From Pandoraea sputorum (GTDB lineage: Bacteria > Pseudomonadota > Gammaproteobacteria > Burkholderiales > Burkholderiaceae): a stretch of DNA of 64,000 nucleotides. Positions 30,658 to 38,573 of the stretch are shown here, piece by piece. Position 1 is the first letter of the stretch; each line of letters starts with the position of its first letter. The stretch lies in the NCBI RefSeq assembly GCF_000814845.2, contig NZ_CP010431.2, positions 1,612,001-1,676,000 on the forward strand. Direction: 5' to 3'. Both the position numbers and the translations under genes were made by a program. The notes under the pieces were generated by a model that worked only from the letters and a program-made list of their open reading frames with translations, ran no database searches and was not told the DNA's origin.

Positions 30658-31152
30658 TCAGATGAGATCGGGATTGACCACGGCACGCACAACAACCTGG
30701 CTCTCGTCTTCACGACGACGGGAGGCGAGCCACCAGATACCACCTTTCTTGATCGTCCAGTAGGCTTCCTGGCCGCTTAACAGGAGGGCTGCGAGCTGGC
30801 CGAGGGCGGGTTGATGGCCTACGAGCACGATGGTCTGGGCGGTGCCGGGCCAGTCGATGGCGCCGAGCAGCGTGACCGCGTTTGCGCCGGGCGCGAGGTC
30901 GCGCACGATGCGTGGGGTAGGGGAGAGTGCCTGAGCGGTCTGGACGGCGCGTACGGCCGGGCTGGTGAGGATGAGGGCGTCGTCGGGCAGGCGAGGGCGG
31001 AGCCACTGGGCGGCCTTTTCGGCCTGTTTGCGGCCCCGGTCGGTGAGTTCACGGGCCAGATCGGCTTGTGCGCTGAGCGCGAGGGAGGCGGGCAGGTTTT
31101 CGGCGTCGGCGTGACGCCAGAGAATCAGGTTCATCGACACGGGTTCTGACAT
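30658..31152 (-). CDS. sixA: Phosphohistidine phosphatase SixA
   Basis: SixA is a small histidine-phosphatase-superfamily enzyme that dephosphorylates phosphohistidine in Hpt or PTS proteins. The 164-residue protein has the RHG-like motif LILWRHADAE near residue 8, LTDRGRKQAEKAAQWL, SPAVRAVQTAQAL with the second Arg, and IVLVGHQPALGQLAALL with the second catalytic His. The ATG at 31152 is preceded by GGGAGG at good spacing. A start six codons later would also keep the domain. Confidence 0.9.
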   Translation of the reverse strand: MSEPVSMNLILWRHADAENLPASLALSAQADLARELTDRGRKQAEKAAQWLRPRLPDDALILTSPAVRAVQTAQALSPTPRIVRDLAPGANAVTLLGAIDWPGTAQTIVLVGHQPALGQLAALLLSGQEAYWTIKKGGIWWLASRRREDESQVVVRAVVNPDLI

Positions 31153-31280
31153 GGTGAACCTCCCACTATGGCGAGTTTTCGTGGCGGCCGCGTGACTATC
31201 ATCGGCGCGATGATTGCGTAATGATTGTGCAACCGATATCGGGAAAATACTCAGAAGACGCCGGAAACTTGCGCGACGAT

Positions 31281-31309
31281 TTGACGCGGCGCAAGAAAGC
31301 TTCTAGAAT
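31281..31309 (+). promoter_or_regulatory. Predicted promoter for tRNA-Pro
   Basis: TTGACG (31281-31286), a 17-base spacer and TAGAAT (31304-31309) give a strong sigma-70 promoter whose start point would fall just before the tRNA at 31324. Confidence 0.75.
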
Positions 31310-31323
31310 GCGTCCTCTTTCGT

Positions 31324-31400
31324 CGGAGCGTAGCGCAGCCTGGTAGCGCATCTGATTTGGGATCAGAGGGTCGTAGGTTCGAATCCTATCGCTCCGACCA
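31324..31400 (+). tRNA. tRNA-Pro (anticodon UGG)
   Basis: The 77-base gene folds into a normal cloverleaf. Acceptor CGGAGCG pairs with CGCTCCG, the anticodon stem CTGAT/ATCAG carries TGG, and the T-loop is GTTCGAATC. It ends with encoded ACCA. Its 3' 48 bases are the left attachment repeat of the inserted element that follows, and they remain functional sequence for the tRNA. Confidence 0.97.
31353..31400 (+). repeat. attL: 48-bp direct repeat in the tRNA-Pro 3' end
   Basis: Bases 31353-31400 are identical to 34572-34619. They run from the anticodon stem to the CCA end of tRNA-Pro, the typical crossover segment of tyrosine-recombinase elements. Integration leaves one copy completing the tRNA and one copy at the far end. 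Confidence 0.9.
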
Positions 31401-31412
31401 CTAGCTTCAAGG

Positions 31413-31451
31413 GATTGGGACAGGCGGCATCTATTGTCCCTAATCTTTTTT
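31413..31451 (+). terminator. Terminator after tRNA-Pro, inside the element
   Basis: GATTGGGACA (31413-31422) pairs with TGTCCCTAATC (31435-31445), with one bulged base, followed by six T. This element-derived terminator now ends the tRNA transcript. Confidence 0.6.
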
Positions 31452-31509
31452 CTAGCATTTCCCTAATAAGTTTCAAAAACGCCGCTTGCACGTGTCTGGT
31501 GCATGTCGG

Positions 31510-31999
31510 TCACGCCGGTATTTTCAGTCTGACATTTGTCGTCGGTATCTCCCTTAGCTTCAGATAGTCCTTGGTCATCGTAAGCGTGCTGTGAGCCGCT
31601 ACCGTCTGTAGAGCGGTAAAGGTCGTAGCCTGCTCGCTTGGCATCCGTCGGAGCCTTAGCTCTAATCGATTTAACGGTGTATCCACGGTGGGCGAGGCCG
31701 ACCCTCTCCGCAGCCCGGTTCCACGCAGTTCGGATGGCCGTCGCTTCGTATTCCTCGTTGGAGAGCGAATGAACGACGTTCAATCTGCCGATCCGCTCAT
31801 GCCCGTCGATTTCCCGGATGCGGTTTAGTACCTCACGTATTTCTGGCGTGATCGTCACGTCGAAGGCGATGCCGCTCGAATCTTCCGTTTTCGTGGGGAT
31901 GAAGTGGATTACCCCGGCGGCGAAATCTACCTGAGACCATTTGAGCAATCGAATTTCGGTAGAGCGTTGAGCCGTCAGGTAGTTAAGTAGCGCGGCGAT
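31510..31999 (-). pseudogene. Tyrosine integrase, C-terminal remnant with frameshift
   Basis: Minus-strand coding begins abruptly at the IS border near 31999 with LLNYLTAQRSTEIRLLKWSQVDF, typical of the start of an integrase catalytic domain. It continues through YTVKSIRAKAPTDAKRAGYD. At 31618-31624 the original frame appears lost. In the adjacent frame the protein continues TALQTVAAHSTLTMTKDYLK, which is the expected box with His and the nucleophile Tyr, to a stop at 31510-31512. One extra base therefore disrupts the gene, and its N-terminal half is missing. Staying in the first frame gives an unrelated tail ending at 31463. The integrase is non-functional. Confidence 0.8.
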
Positions 32000-32032
32000 T
32001 TAGAGTTCAATCACGTAATCAGGAGATTGGAC

Positions 32033-32296
32033 ATGAAGAAGCGATTCACGGAAGAACAGATCATTGGCTTCCTGAGGGAAGCGCAGACTGGCATCCCGAT
32101 CAAGGATTTATGCCGTCGGCATGATTTCTCGGAGGCGAGCTACTACCTCTGGCGCAGCAAGTTTGGTGGCATGAGCGTGCCGGACGCGAAGAGATTGAAT
32201 GAGTTGGAAGCCGAGAATGCCCGGCTGAAGAAGCAGCTGGCGGAGTCGCTGCTGGAAAACGAAGTCACTCGCGAGGCACTGCGAAAAAAGTGGTGA
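32033..32296 (+). CDS. IS3-family transposase OrfA
   Basis: The 87-residue helix-turn-helix protein [20 protein letters not shown]...[24 protein letters not shown] ends in a leucine-zipper-like [31 protein letters not shown], as usual for IS3 OrfA. AGGAGA precedes the ATG. An AAAAAAG slippery run (32284-32290) lies just before the stop, where IS3 elements normally shift -1 into OrfB. Here the -1 frame hits a stop at 32305 before reaching OrfB sequence. Confidence 0.85.
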   Translation: MKKRFTEEQIIGFLREAQTGIPIKDLCRRHDFSEASYYLWRSKFGGMSVPDAKRLNELEAENARLKKQLAESLLENEVTREALRKKW

Positions 32297-32303
32297 GCGG
32301 AGC

Positions 32304-33077
32304 TTGAGCGAACGCCGAGCCCTACGGGTCATCGGCATGAGTGCGATCGCCTATCGTTATCAACCGGCGCCGGATCGCAATCAAGCCTTACGAGCGCAGA
32401 TCTTAGCCTTGGCCCAGCGACATCGTCGCTACGGCTCGGGCATGATCTATCTGAAGCTGCGGCAGTCAGGCATGCCAGTCAACCACAAGCGGGTTGAGCG
32501 GCTGTATGCCGAAGAGAAGTTGCAGGTGCGCTGCCGCAAGCGCAAAAAGGTGCCGGTATCGGACCGTCAGCCGTTGGGGCGACCGTCGATGGCGAATCAG
32601 GTCTGGTCGATGGATTTCGTGTTTGACCGAACAGCGGAAGGCGGTGTCATCAAAAACCTGACGGTGGTTGACGACGCCACGCATGAAGCCGTGGCCATTG
32701 TGCCGGAGCGAGCGATTGACGGCCTGGCGCTCACGCGCATTCTGGATCGTGTGGCGTTACATCGCGGTTTGCCGCAAGCGATTCGTACCGAAAACGGCAA
32801 AGAATTTTACGGTCGTGCAATGCAGAGCTGGGCACACGGGCGAGGCGTCAAACTGTTCCTGATCAAGCCGGGAAAACCCACCCAGAATGCCTACATCGAA
32901 TCGTTCAACGGGCGCTTTCGTGATGAATGCCTGAACGAACATTGGTTCACCAGCTTGCATCATGCCAAGGTGGTAATCGAGGCTTGGCGACGGGAATACA
33001 ACGAGGAGCGACCGAAGAAATCACTGGGCGGATTAACGCCAGCAACCTACGCCCGAAAACTGGCAGGAAAGCAGTGA
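32304..33077 (+). pseudogene. IS3-family transposase OrfB (DDE integrase core), probably inactive
   Basis: The frame opens with [14 protein letters not shown] and holds the rve integrase core. The first catalytic Asp is in WSMDFVFD and the final Glu is in [18 protein letters not shown]. The second position, normally DNGxEF, reads RTENGKEF, so the catalytic Asp is replaced by Glu (GAA). The coding between the slippery run and LSERR is also shorter than I expect, and it lies in the frame not reached by a -1 shift. This suggests a small deletion at the OrfA-OrfB junction. Both lesions point to a dead transposase. Confidence 0.7.
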
Positions 33078-33265
33078 CATTAACCCTCGGACTCTAAAGC
33101 CTGGTGCTACTGAAAACGGGGAGACGTCGATAGGTCGCAACAGACGATGAAAATGCCTCGTTGCCGGTGTGTGAAGGTTTGCGCGGGGAGAGTTGGTGCG
33201 GAGGCTCGCGGCTAGGAAGTTAACGTCTAAAGAGCGGCTCACCCGGTTAGATGAGCCGTTGTTAT

Positions 33266-33598
33266 TTATCTGACCAAGCGCGGAGCTGAACCCATTTGGG
33301 GCGAATAAAGAATTCGATATGGACTCAGCAATGTTTCGGTCGCGATCATCGCCTGGGCAAACGTGTCAAAGTAGATCGCATGATCGGGATCAGACACCCG
33401 TGCTCTCCTAATTTCTCTCTCCTCTTCATTCCAGGCGTAGCCAAGGAATTCGTCGTGCGCATAAAACCATACGACATACCCTCTGCGGGGCAAGACTGGA
33501 GGTAGCGTTGGTGGTAGGCCTTTCCCTCCGCAAGTACCGGAGCCTGCCGCATCCGCCGAAGTTTGTGGCTGAATACGCTGCTTGCTTGTCTTCTGCAT
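33266..33598 (-). CDS. Hypothetical protein inside the tRNA-Pro element
   Basis: This 110-residue minus-strand ORF has a plausible start (GGAAGAA upstream of the ATG at 33598). The C-terminal two thirds look protein-like (YVVWFYAHDEFLGYAWNEEE, then FDTFAQAMIATETLLSPY). The first 40 residues are low-complexity Ser/Pro/Gly. I do not recognise a family. A hairpin at 33235-33258 (CGGCTCA/TGAGCCG) lies just past its stop. It could be cargo of the former element or a chance ORF. Confidence 0.4.
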   Translation of the reverse strand: MQKTSKQRIQPQTSADAAGSGTCGGKGLPPTLPPVLPRRGYVVWFYAHDEFLGYAWNEEEREIRRARVSDPDHAIYFDTFAQAMIATETLLSPYRILYSPQMGSAPRLVR

Positions 33599-33820
33599 AT
33601 TTCTTCCATAAGAGAGTTACCCCGGGGGCCACATCCATCATGGCAGCCTCTCTGACACCTGCGTTTCAGATACTTCCGAGAATTTTTCGTCTGAGGGGCC
33701 GCAGCGCAGGGACTCCAAAGGTGGCGACTCGTTTCGTAAGGTTCGGCGGCTGATTTGATAACTATTGATAAAGGTGCTAGAGTGATCGCTAACCTAGCCA
33801 ACTCCAACCGGAGGAAAACC

Positions 33821-34078
33821 ATGATCAGTGCTGAACTCGGCCGCTCGCTTGAGGAGTACGTCGCCGAACTCGTGAAGAGGGGCCGTTATGGATCGAAGAG
33901 TGAAGTGTTGCGTGAGGGGGTCCGTCTGATTCAGGATCGCGAGTCGCAGCTTGCTGCGCTCGATGCGATGGTTGAGAAGGGCATCGCAGATGCAGCAGCA
34001 GGAAAGGGCCAGTCGGCCGCCGATGTGTTCGACCGCCTTGAGAAGAAGTATCAGGCAAAGGTGGACGAAGAGGGATGA
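33821..34078 (+). CDS. parD: ParD-family antitoxin
   Basis: The 85-residue protein has a ribbon-helix-helix N-terminus (ISAELGRSLEEYVAELVKRGRYGSKSEVLREGVRLIQDRE), which binds DNA and autoregulates the operon. A flexible acidic/charged tail neutralises ParE. The ATG at 33821 has GGAGG upstream. An in-frame start 22 codons earlier is rejected because it precedes the RBS and adds no family sequence. The gene overlaps parE by 4 bases (ATGA). Confidence 0.9.
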   Translation: MISAELGRSLEEYVAELVKRGRYGSKSEVLREGVRLIQDRESQLAALDAMVEKGIADAAAGKGQSAADVFDRLEKKYQAKVDEEG

Positions 34079-34374
34079 TCGTTCACTTATTACCCGAAGC
34101 CATCGTAGACCTTGAGAACGTCGGTGATTACATCGCGTTGGACAATCCGCGTCGTGCCGTAACATTCATTCAGGAACTGCGGGACAAGTGTTTGAGCCTC
34201 GCAGACATGCCGTACGCGTTCCCCGTCGTGCCGCGCTATGAGCGATTCGGCATTCGCCATCGCATCTACGGTAACTACCAAATTTTCTATCGCGTGGTCG
34301 AGTCGGACGAGCGCATCGACATCGTCCACATCCTGCACAGTGCACGAAATTACGCGGCGATTCTGTTTCCCTGA
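34075..34374 (+). CDS. parE: ParE-family toxin (RelE/ParE superfamily)
   Basis: ParE toxins poison DNA gyrase. The 99-residue protein begins IVHLLPEAIVDLENVGDYIALDNPRRA, contains LADMPYAFPVVPRYERFGIRHRIYGNYQIFYRV and ends with IDIVHILHSARNYAAILFP, all typical of the fold. It is translationally coupled to parD. As the only intact gene pair of the tRNA-Pro element, it may explain why this scar persists, by post-segregational-type addiction. Confidence 0.9.
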   Translation: MIVHLLPEAIVDLENVGDYIALDNPRRAVTFIQELRDKCLSLADMPYAFPVVPRYERFGIRHRIYGNYQIFYRVVESDERIDIVHILHSARNYAAILFP

Positions 34375-34571
34375 CGGCATCCGTTTAAGTGCCGAGGACG
34401 GCTAAGCGGCGCGGCAAGTGCCCTCAATCGCTCCCTAAACATTCCCCAACAATCCGTCTGAATCACACCGCCCCGAGCCGCATTCCCACGTAATTCTGCA
34501 CGCGGACGACGATTAGGGTGCTGACGTCCAGGAGCCTAGCCAATCAAGGCTCCGGACCCGACCTCAAACGA

Positions 34572-34619
34572 TGATTTGGGATCAGAGGGTCGTAGGTTCG
34601 AATCCTATCGCTCCGACCA
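34572..34619 (+). repeat. attR: second copy of the 48-bp tRNA-Pro repeat
   Basis: This stretch is identical to 31353-31400, the 3' part of tRNA-Pro including CCA, but without the 5' part of the tRNA. It is therefore an attachment scar and not a tRNA gene. Confidence 0.9.
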
Positions 34620-34627
34620 GCAGGATC

Positions 34628-34654
34628 AAGGGGTTACAGGTTTGTAGCCCCTTT
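34628..34654 (+). terminator. Displaced original tRNA-Pro terminator
   Basis: AAGGGGTTACA (34628-34638) pairs with TGTAGCCCCTT (34643-34653), with one G-T pair and a 4-base loop, followed by T residues. It starts nine bases past attR, so it was probably the tRNA's own terminator before the element inserted. Confidence 0.65.
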
Positions 34655-34860
34655 CTATTTCCCGGTTCCTGTTACCGCCACGTTACCGGAAATTCGGGCG
34701 CACGATCTAGGACGCTATCGACCTATGTGGACCTTCATCCTGTTCAGCGTTGCCGATACGAAAATCTAATATGCTTCCTCTTCAACGAGGAGCAGCATTC
34801 TCGTCGGCTGCATTGGGTTGACCATTCATCGGCCGTAAGTCGACATCTGCTCTTATCGAA

Positions 34861-34920
34861 GACCGGTGCAGCAGCATTGCGTTTGAACTCGGGGGAAAAC
34901 GATCGGCGTTGTTTGGTCAT
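34861..34920 (-). pseudogene. IS3-family OrfA fragment
   Basis: From the ATG at 34920 the minus strand reads MTKQRRSFSPEFKR, the characteristic start of an IS911/IS3-type OrfA, for about 20 codons. It then turns into unrelated sequence. It is a relic of another IS insertion beside the tRNA-Pro hotspot. The rest of 34655-35069 shows no gene. Confidence 0.6.
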
Positions 34921-35069
34921 CAGACACCTCTCTATATGGCGAGCATTCGCGCCTAAATGAGTGTCCGGACGGATTAGACCACTACACGACAAGCGAGGGC
35001 GGTGCGGTGACGCGCCTCGGTGAGGGCGGCAGCGAGAATCCCCAACGCCGCCTCCCTCGCCAGGGCGCA

Positions 35070-35801
35070 TCACCGATGCGTAAGCCGTTTGTCCGCCGCC
35101 ATCAGAAGGCCGTTGCAACTCAGCGCGAAGAGGGTGAGGAACAGCGCCACGGACATGATCGTGCCGATGTCTCCGAGGTTCATCGCATTGGTCAGCAGGT
35201 AGCCGAGCCCCTTTTGCGAGGCGAACATTTCGCCGATGAGCACGCCCAGCAGCGTGAGCGAAAAGCCCAGTCGCATGCCCGCCACGATCTCGGGAAAGAT
35301 GGCCGGCAGCACCACCCGCCATACGGTCTGCCGGAACGGCAGTCGCATGGTGTGCGCCGCGCGCAGGTACACGGGCTTCATCTGGCGAATAGCGTTCATA
35401 GTGAACACGAGAATCGGGATGAGGCCGTGCATCACGCCGAATGCCACCTTGGCAGACAGTCCCAGACCGAAGACCAACAGCACCAGCGGATACAGCGTGA
35501 CCTTCGGCAACGAGTACAGGTTGACCAGCAACGGCTCGGCCACCGTACCGGCCATGCGGTTGATACCTAGCAGCACGCCCAGGGCAATTCCGCCCGCTAT
35601 GGCAATAACGAGTGCGTAGACCAGCGCCCGGCCGGTCTCAGCCACATTGTCCCAGAACGATGCCGTGCCGAGCATCTGCCACAACGCCGCCCCTGTCTGG
35701 GCCGGAGAGCTAAGCGATGTCCCGCCCACCGCCAGATGCAGGGCCTCCCAGAGCAAGAGCACGACCAGCGCGACGCAGGTGGGTCCGATCAGATTTTTCA
35801 T
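35070..35801 (-). CDS. ABC transporter permease (SsuC/TauC type), second
   Basis: This is a 243-residue inner-membrane permease with about six spans and the BPD-type EAA loop AAHTMRLPFRQTVWRVVLPAIFPEIVAGMRLGFSLTLLGVLIGEMFAS. It is the most downstream gene of a four-gene minus-strand operon (binding protein, ATPase, permease, permease). Two different permeases suggest a heterodimeric channel, unlike the homodimer of typical Ssu/Tau systems. The start at 35801 was chosen for its MKNLIGPT beginning just after the upstream permease. Confidence 0.85.
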   Translation of the reverse strand: MKNLIGPTCVALVVLLLWEALHLAVGGTSLSSPAQTGAALWQMLGTASFWDNVAETGRALVYALVIAIAGGIALGVLLGINRMAGTVAEPLLVNLYSLPKVTLYPLVLLVFGLGLSAKVAFGVMHGLIPILVFTMNAIRQMKPVYLRAAHTMRLPFRQTVWRVVLPAIFPEIVAGMRLGFSLTLLGVLIGEMFASQKGLGYLLTNAMNLGDIGTIMSVALFLTLFALSCNGLLMAADKRLTHR

Positions 35802-35821
35802 GCGAATTCTCCGTTGCCCGC

Positions 35822-36586
35822 TCAGCGCTGACGGCGCGCCTGGAAGCGCGCGTCGAGCCGGTTGAGCACCACGTTGATCAGCGTGACGGTGACCAGCACC
35901 ATCAGCATCAGCGCGTACATGTCGTCGTTCTGGAAGTTGTTGTAGGCGTAGCCGATGGCGTATCCGACGCCCGATCCCGACAGAATGAACTCCGACGCGA
36001 TCACCCCGATGAACGCATACGCCACCGATAACTTCACGCCACTGAACAGATAGGGCAATGCCGCAGGCAGCTTCACCCGCAACGCCGATTGCCACGGCGA
36101 GAGCCGCATCACTTTCGCGGTCTTCGACAGCGAGCGCGGAATGCGGTCGAGGCCGGTGAGCGTCGCCGTGATCATGGTCACTACCGCGAGCATCACGGCG
36201 ATGGCGATGATCGGCAACGACCCGACACCGAACAGCACGATGAATACCGGATAGAAGATGAACGTCGGCACAGCGTAGTAGCTCACGATCATCGGCTCAA
36301 GTGCGCGCCGCACGCTGGGCATCGCATGAATCGCGAGTCCGAGCGCGAAGCCAAGCACCACCGCCGCGACCGACGCCGCCACGATATTGACGAGGCTCGT
36401 CAAGATATCGTGCGCAAAGCGACCGTCACGCAGCACTTCGATGGCATGGCTGGCCATTGCGCTTGGCGCGATCATCACGTCCACCGGGATCACGCCAACG
36501 CGGCAAAGGAACTCGATGAGCAGCACGAAGCCGATCACCACGCCGCTACGCCACACGGTTTCCCGCTTGATCAGGGATTGCGTCAT
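35822..36586 (-). CDS. ABC transporter permease (SsuC/TauC type), first
   Basis: This 254-residue inner-membrane permease has the EAA-like loop KTAKVMRLSPWQSALRVKLPAALPYLFSGVKLSVAYAFIGVIASEFI. AAGGAG lies six bases before the ATG at 36586. It lies 22 bases after the ATPase gene and 20 bases before the second permease. The substrate is not evident. The family includes importers of sulfonates, nitrate, riboflavin-like compounds and pyrimidine precursors. Confidence 0.86.
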   Translation of the reverse strand: MTQSLIKRETVWRSGVVIGFVLLIEFLCRVGVIPVDVMIAPSAMASHAIEVLRDGRFAHDILTSLVNIVAASVAAVVLGFALGLAIHAMPSVRRALEPMIVSYYAVPTFIFYPVFIVLFGVGSLPIIAIAVMLAVVTMITATLTGLDRIPRSLSKTAKVMRLSPWQSALRVKLPAALPYLFSGVKLSVAYAFIGVIASEFILSGSGVGYAIGYAYNNFQNDDMYALMLMVLVTVTLINVVLNRLDARFQARRQR

Positions 36587-36608
36587 CACGACTCCTTTGG
36601 CCATGACG

Positions 36609-37487
36609 TCAGTGCGCAGCGCCATCGGCGCCCATGACCTTGAGCGATTCGATGCGCAGCTTCTCCCACAGACGCGACGTGATCTCGCCGAAGCGCGGCG
36701 TCGACACTACCTGACTGTCGCGCTCACGCGACCAGCCCGTCTCGACGATGTCGATGAACAATCCGGGGCGCGACGACATCACACCAACACGATCGGACAG
36801 CATGGCCGCTTCGTCGAGTGCGTGCGTGATCAGCAGCACGGTGGCCGACGTTTCGCGCCACAGCCGTAGCAATTCATCGCCCATGAGCAGACGGGTCTGC
36901 TGATCGAGTGCGCCGAACGGCTCGTCGAGCAGAATGAGCCTTGGCTGGATCACCAGCGTGCGCGCAATGCACACCCGCTGACGCATCCCGCCGGAGAGCT
37001 GCGCCGGGTAGGCCCTGGCGAAATCGCGCAGCCCCATGAATCCCATGGCGTACTCCACACGACGGTTGATCTCCGCGCCATCGACCCCTGCAGCACGCAG
37101 ACCGAACGCGATGTTGTCGCGCACGTTGAGCCACGGGAACGACGCGTCTTCCTGGAACACCACGCCCACGCCGTCCGGCACGCCCCTGACCGGCTTGCCC
37201 TCGAACATCACCGTGCCGCTGCTGGGTTTGGCGAGTCCGGCAAGCGCGTCGAGCAGTGTCGACTTGCCGCAGCCCGATGGCCCGACGACCGAGAAGAACT
37301 CGCCCTTGAGCAGCGTCAGATCGATGGGGCCGAGCGCATGAAACAGCTCACGCTCGCCCGGCTTGTTGAAGTAACGCATCACCGCAGTAAGCACTGCATG
37401 GGCTTCGGGATGGGCCACCGGGGTGGGCGCGCGTGCCGCCACGGCCTCGACGATATGGAGCTTGGCATTCGCTTGCATGAGGTTCAT
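36609..37487 (-). CDS. ABC transporter ATPase (SsuB/TauB/NrtD type)
   Basis: This 292-residue ATPase has Walker [10 protein letters not shown] near residue 70, Q-loop VFQEDASFPWLNVRDNIAFGL, signature LSGGMRQRVCIART, Walker B LILLDEPFGALDQQTR and the switch histidine in LLITHALDEAAMLSDRV. The first 40 residues are an extension of low complexity. Its start overlaps the binding-protein stop by 4 bases (ATGA), so the two are translationally coupled. Confidence 0.92.
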   Translation of the reverse strand: MNLMQANAKLHIVEAVAARAPTPVAHPEAHAVLTAVMRYFNKPGERELFHALGPIDLTLLKGEFFSVVGPSGCGKSTLLDALAGLAKPSSGTVMFEGKPVRGVPDGVGVVFQEDASFPWLNVRDNIAFGLRAAGVDGAEINRRVEYAMGFMGLRDFARAYPAQLSGGMRQRVCIARTLVIQPRLILLDEPFGALDQQTRLLMGDELLRLWRETSATVLLITHALDEAAMLSDRVGVMSSRPGLFIDIVETGWSRERDSQVVSTPRFGEITSRLWEKLRIESLKVMGADGAAH

Positions 37488-38470
37488 AGCTTCCCCTTGG
37501 CTTTCAGGTCGGCCGGCAGGAAGCTCGTGTCGACGAGTTTCGACCAGTCCACGTTATCTTTGATTTCTCCGACCAGCTTGAGCCCGTCGACCATGCGATC
37601 CAGTTCTTCGCGATCGAACTCGCCCGTGCTCCACATGTGCGAGCGCACCATGTTGTCGACGGCTTCCTTGGCGACCGCCGGCGTGAGCTTGAAGCTGGTT
37701 TCGATGATCTTCGCCGCGCCGGCCGGATCGGCATAGGTCGCCTCGACACCGGCGCGACGCCCGGCGATGATGGCACGCAACGCGTCGGGATGCGCCTTGG
37801 CGAACTCGCGTGTGGTAATGCCCACCGACGTCGTCATCGGTCGCAGCACGTCGCCGGCACGATAGACCACACGGTACTTGTCCTTGCGCACGATCGACAG
37901 TGGCTCGATTGCCACAGCCCCGGCCACTGCGCCCTGCTCGAGCATCGTCATTCCGTTGACGTAGCCGCCCGAAGCCACGCGTGTCACCTTGGCGGGGTCG
38001 ATGCCCTTGTCGCGCAATACCATCATGAACAGCATTTCCGATACGCTCTTCGGCGAAGTGATGGCCACCTTCTTGCCGACCAGATCCTCCACCGACTTCA
38101 CGTTGCCGTTGGGCATGGTCACCATCGACGCTTCTGCCACGCTGCGTGTGCCCGTATTGACGATGACGATGTCCATGCCCTGACGCGCCGCCGCGAGGGC
38201 CGCCGATACCGCGACCTCGCCGTATGGCGTCTTGCTGGCGAGGATGTTGCGCACGGTGGTTCCGCCGCCGCCGGAACTGAGAATGCCCGTGATGTCGATG
38301 CCGGCTTTCTTGAACAGGCCCTTGTCTATCGCCACGGCATAGGGCAGTCCGTACAGGCTGTTGCCCCACTGTGTCACCGAGATTTCCTCAGCGTGAACTG
38401 CGCGTACTGCGGGCACCAGCATGGCCGCAGCGCCTAACGTCAGGCAAGCGCGCTTGAACAGATTCGTCAT
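37484..38470 (-). CDS. ABC transporter substrate-binding protein (NMT1/SsuA-like)
   Basis: This is a 328-residue periplasmic binding protein with a signal peptide (LFKRACLTLGAAAMLVPAVRAVHA). The NMT1-like fold shows YGLPYAVAIDKGLFKKAGIDITGI, SSGGGGTTVRNIL, VEDLVGKKVAITSPKS and TREFAKAHPDALRAIIAGRRAG. I chose the second of two adjacent ATGs (38470) for spacing to GGAG. It faces the MarR gene across a 457-base gap. Its position beside the nicotinate cluster raises the possibility of uptake of a pyridine or related compound, but nothing in the sequence proves this. Confidence 0.86.
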   Translation of the reverse strand: MTNLFKRACLTLGAAAMLVPAVRAVHAEEISVTQWGNSLYGLPYAVAIDKGLFKKAGIDITGILSSGGGGTTVRNILASKTPYGEVAVSAALAAARQGMDIVIVNTGTRSVAEASMVTMPNGNVKSVEDLVGKKVAITSPKSVSEMLFMMVLRDKGIDPAKVTRVASGGYVNGMTMLEQGAVAGAVAIEPLSIVRKDKYRVVYRAGDVLRPMTTSVGITTREFAKAHPDALRAIIAGRRAGVEATYADPAGAAKIIETSFKLTPAVAKEAVDNMVRSHMWSTGEFDREELDRMVDGLKLVGEIKDNVDWSKLVDTSFLPADLKAKGKL

Positions 38471-38558
38471 CATCAGCTCCGGGTCCAACATGCAAAAGGT
38501 TCGTCGGATTCTGCGCGTTCCCTGCTTGCGCAAAATACATTGTAGACACTCAAATAAT

Positions 38559-38573
38559 CATTGCAACGCAATG
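38559..38573. promoter_or_regulatory. Palindrome CATTGC-AAC-GCAATG upstream of the ABC operon
   Basis: A perfect 6-bp inverted repeat with a 3-base centre lies about 90 bases before the binding-protein gene, in an AT-rich stretch. It has the form of a small-regulator operator. No matching copy was found elsewhere in the window. Apart from this and the MarR promoter, the gap 38471-38927 shows nothing further. Confidence 0.3.

Larger units (their letters stand above)
31997..33100 (+). mobile_element. Decayed IS3-family element (IS407-like group)
   Basis: Two overlapping-style ORFs (32033-32296 and 32304-33077) encode an IS3-family OrfA and OrfB. The left limit is placed near 31997, where the integrase coding ends and GATTTAGAGTTC begins. 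An imperfect inverted copy, GGACTCTAAAGC, lies at 33089-33100, so about 1.1 kb is a reasonable extent. No target-site duplication was found. The outer ends are uncertain and the right end may reach about 33125. Confidence 0.6.
31353..34619. mobile_element. Remnant tRNA-Pro integrative element, 3.27 kb
   Basis: The segment between the two 48-bp repeats contains a broken integrase next to the tRNA end, an IS3-family element inserted into that integrase, a small hypothetical gene, and a ParDE toxin-antitoxin pair near the far repeat. Gene size, codon use and intergenic content differ from the flanking housekeeping DNA. It is read as a heavily deleted genomic island or prophage whose ends survive. 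The region 34375-34571 between parE and attR shows no gene. Confidence 0.8.

Noticed and set aside
32281..32307. Programmed -1 frameshift producing an OrfAB transposase
   Set aside because: The slippery AAAAAAG is present, but the -1 frame reaches a TGA at 32305 before OrfB sequence, so the fused protein cannot be made.
34572..34619. A second tRNA-Pro gene
   Set aside because: Only the 3' 48 bases are present. There is no 5' acceptor or D-arm, so it is an attachment-site copy.
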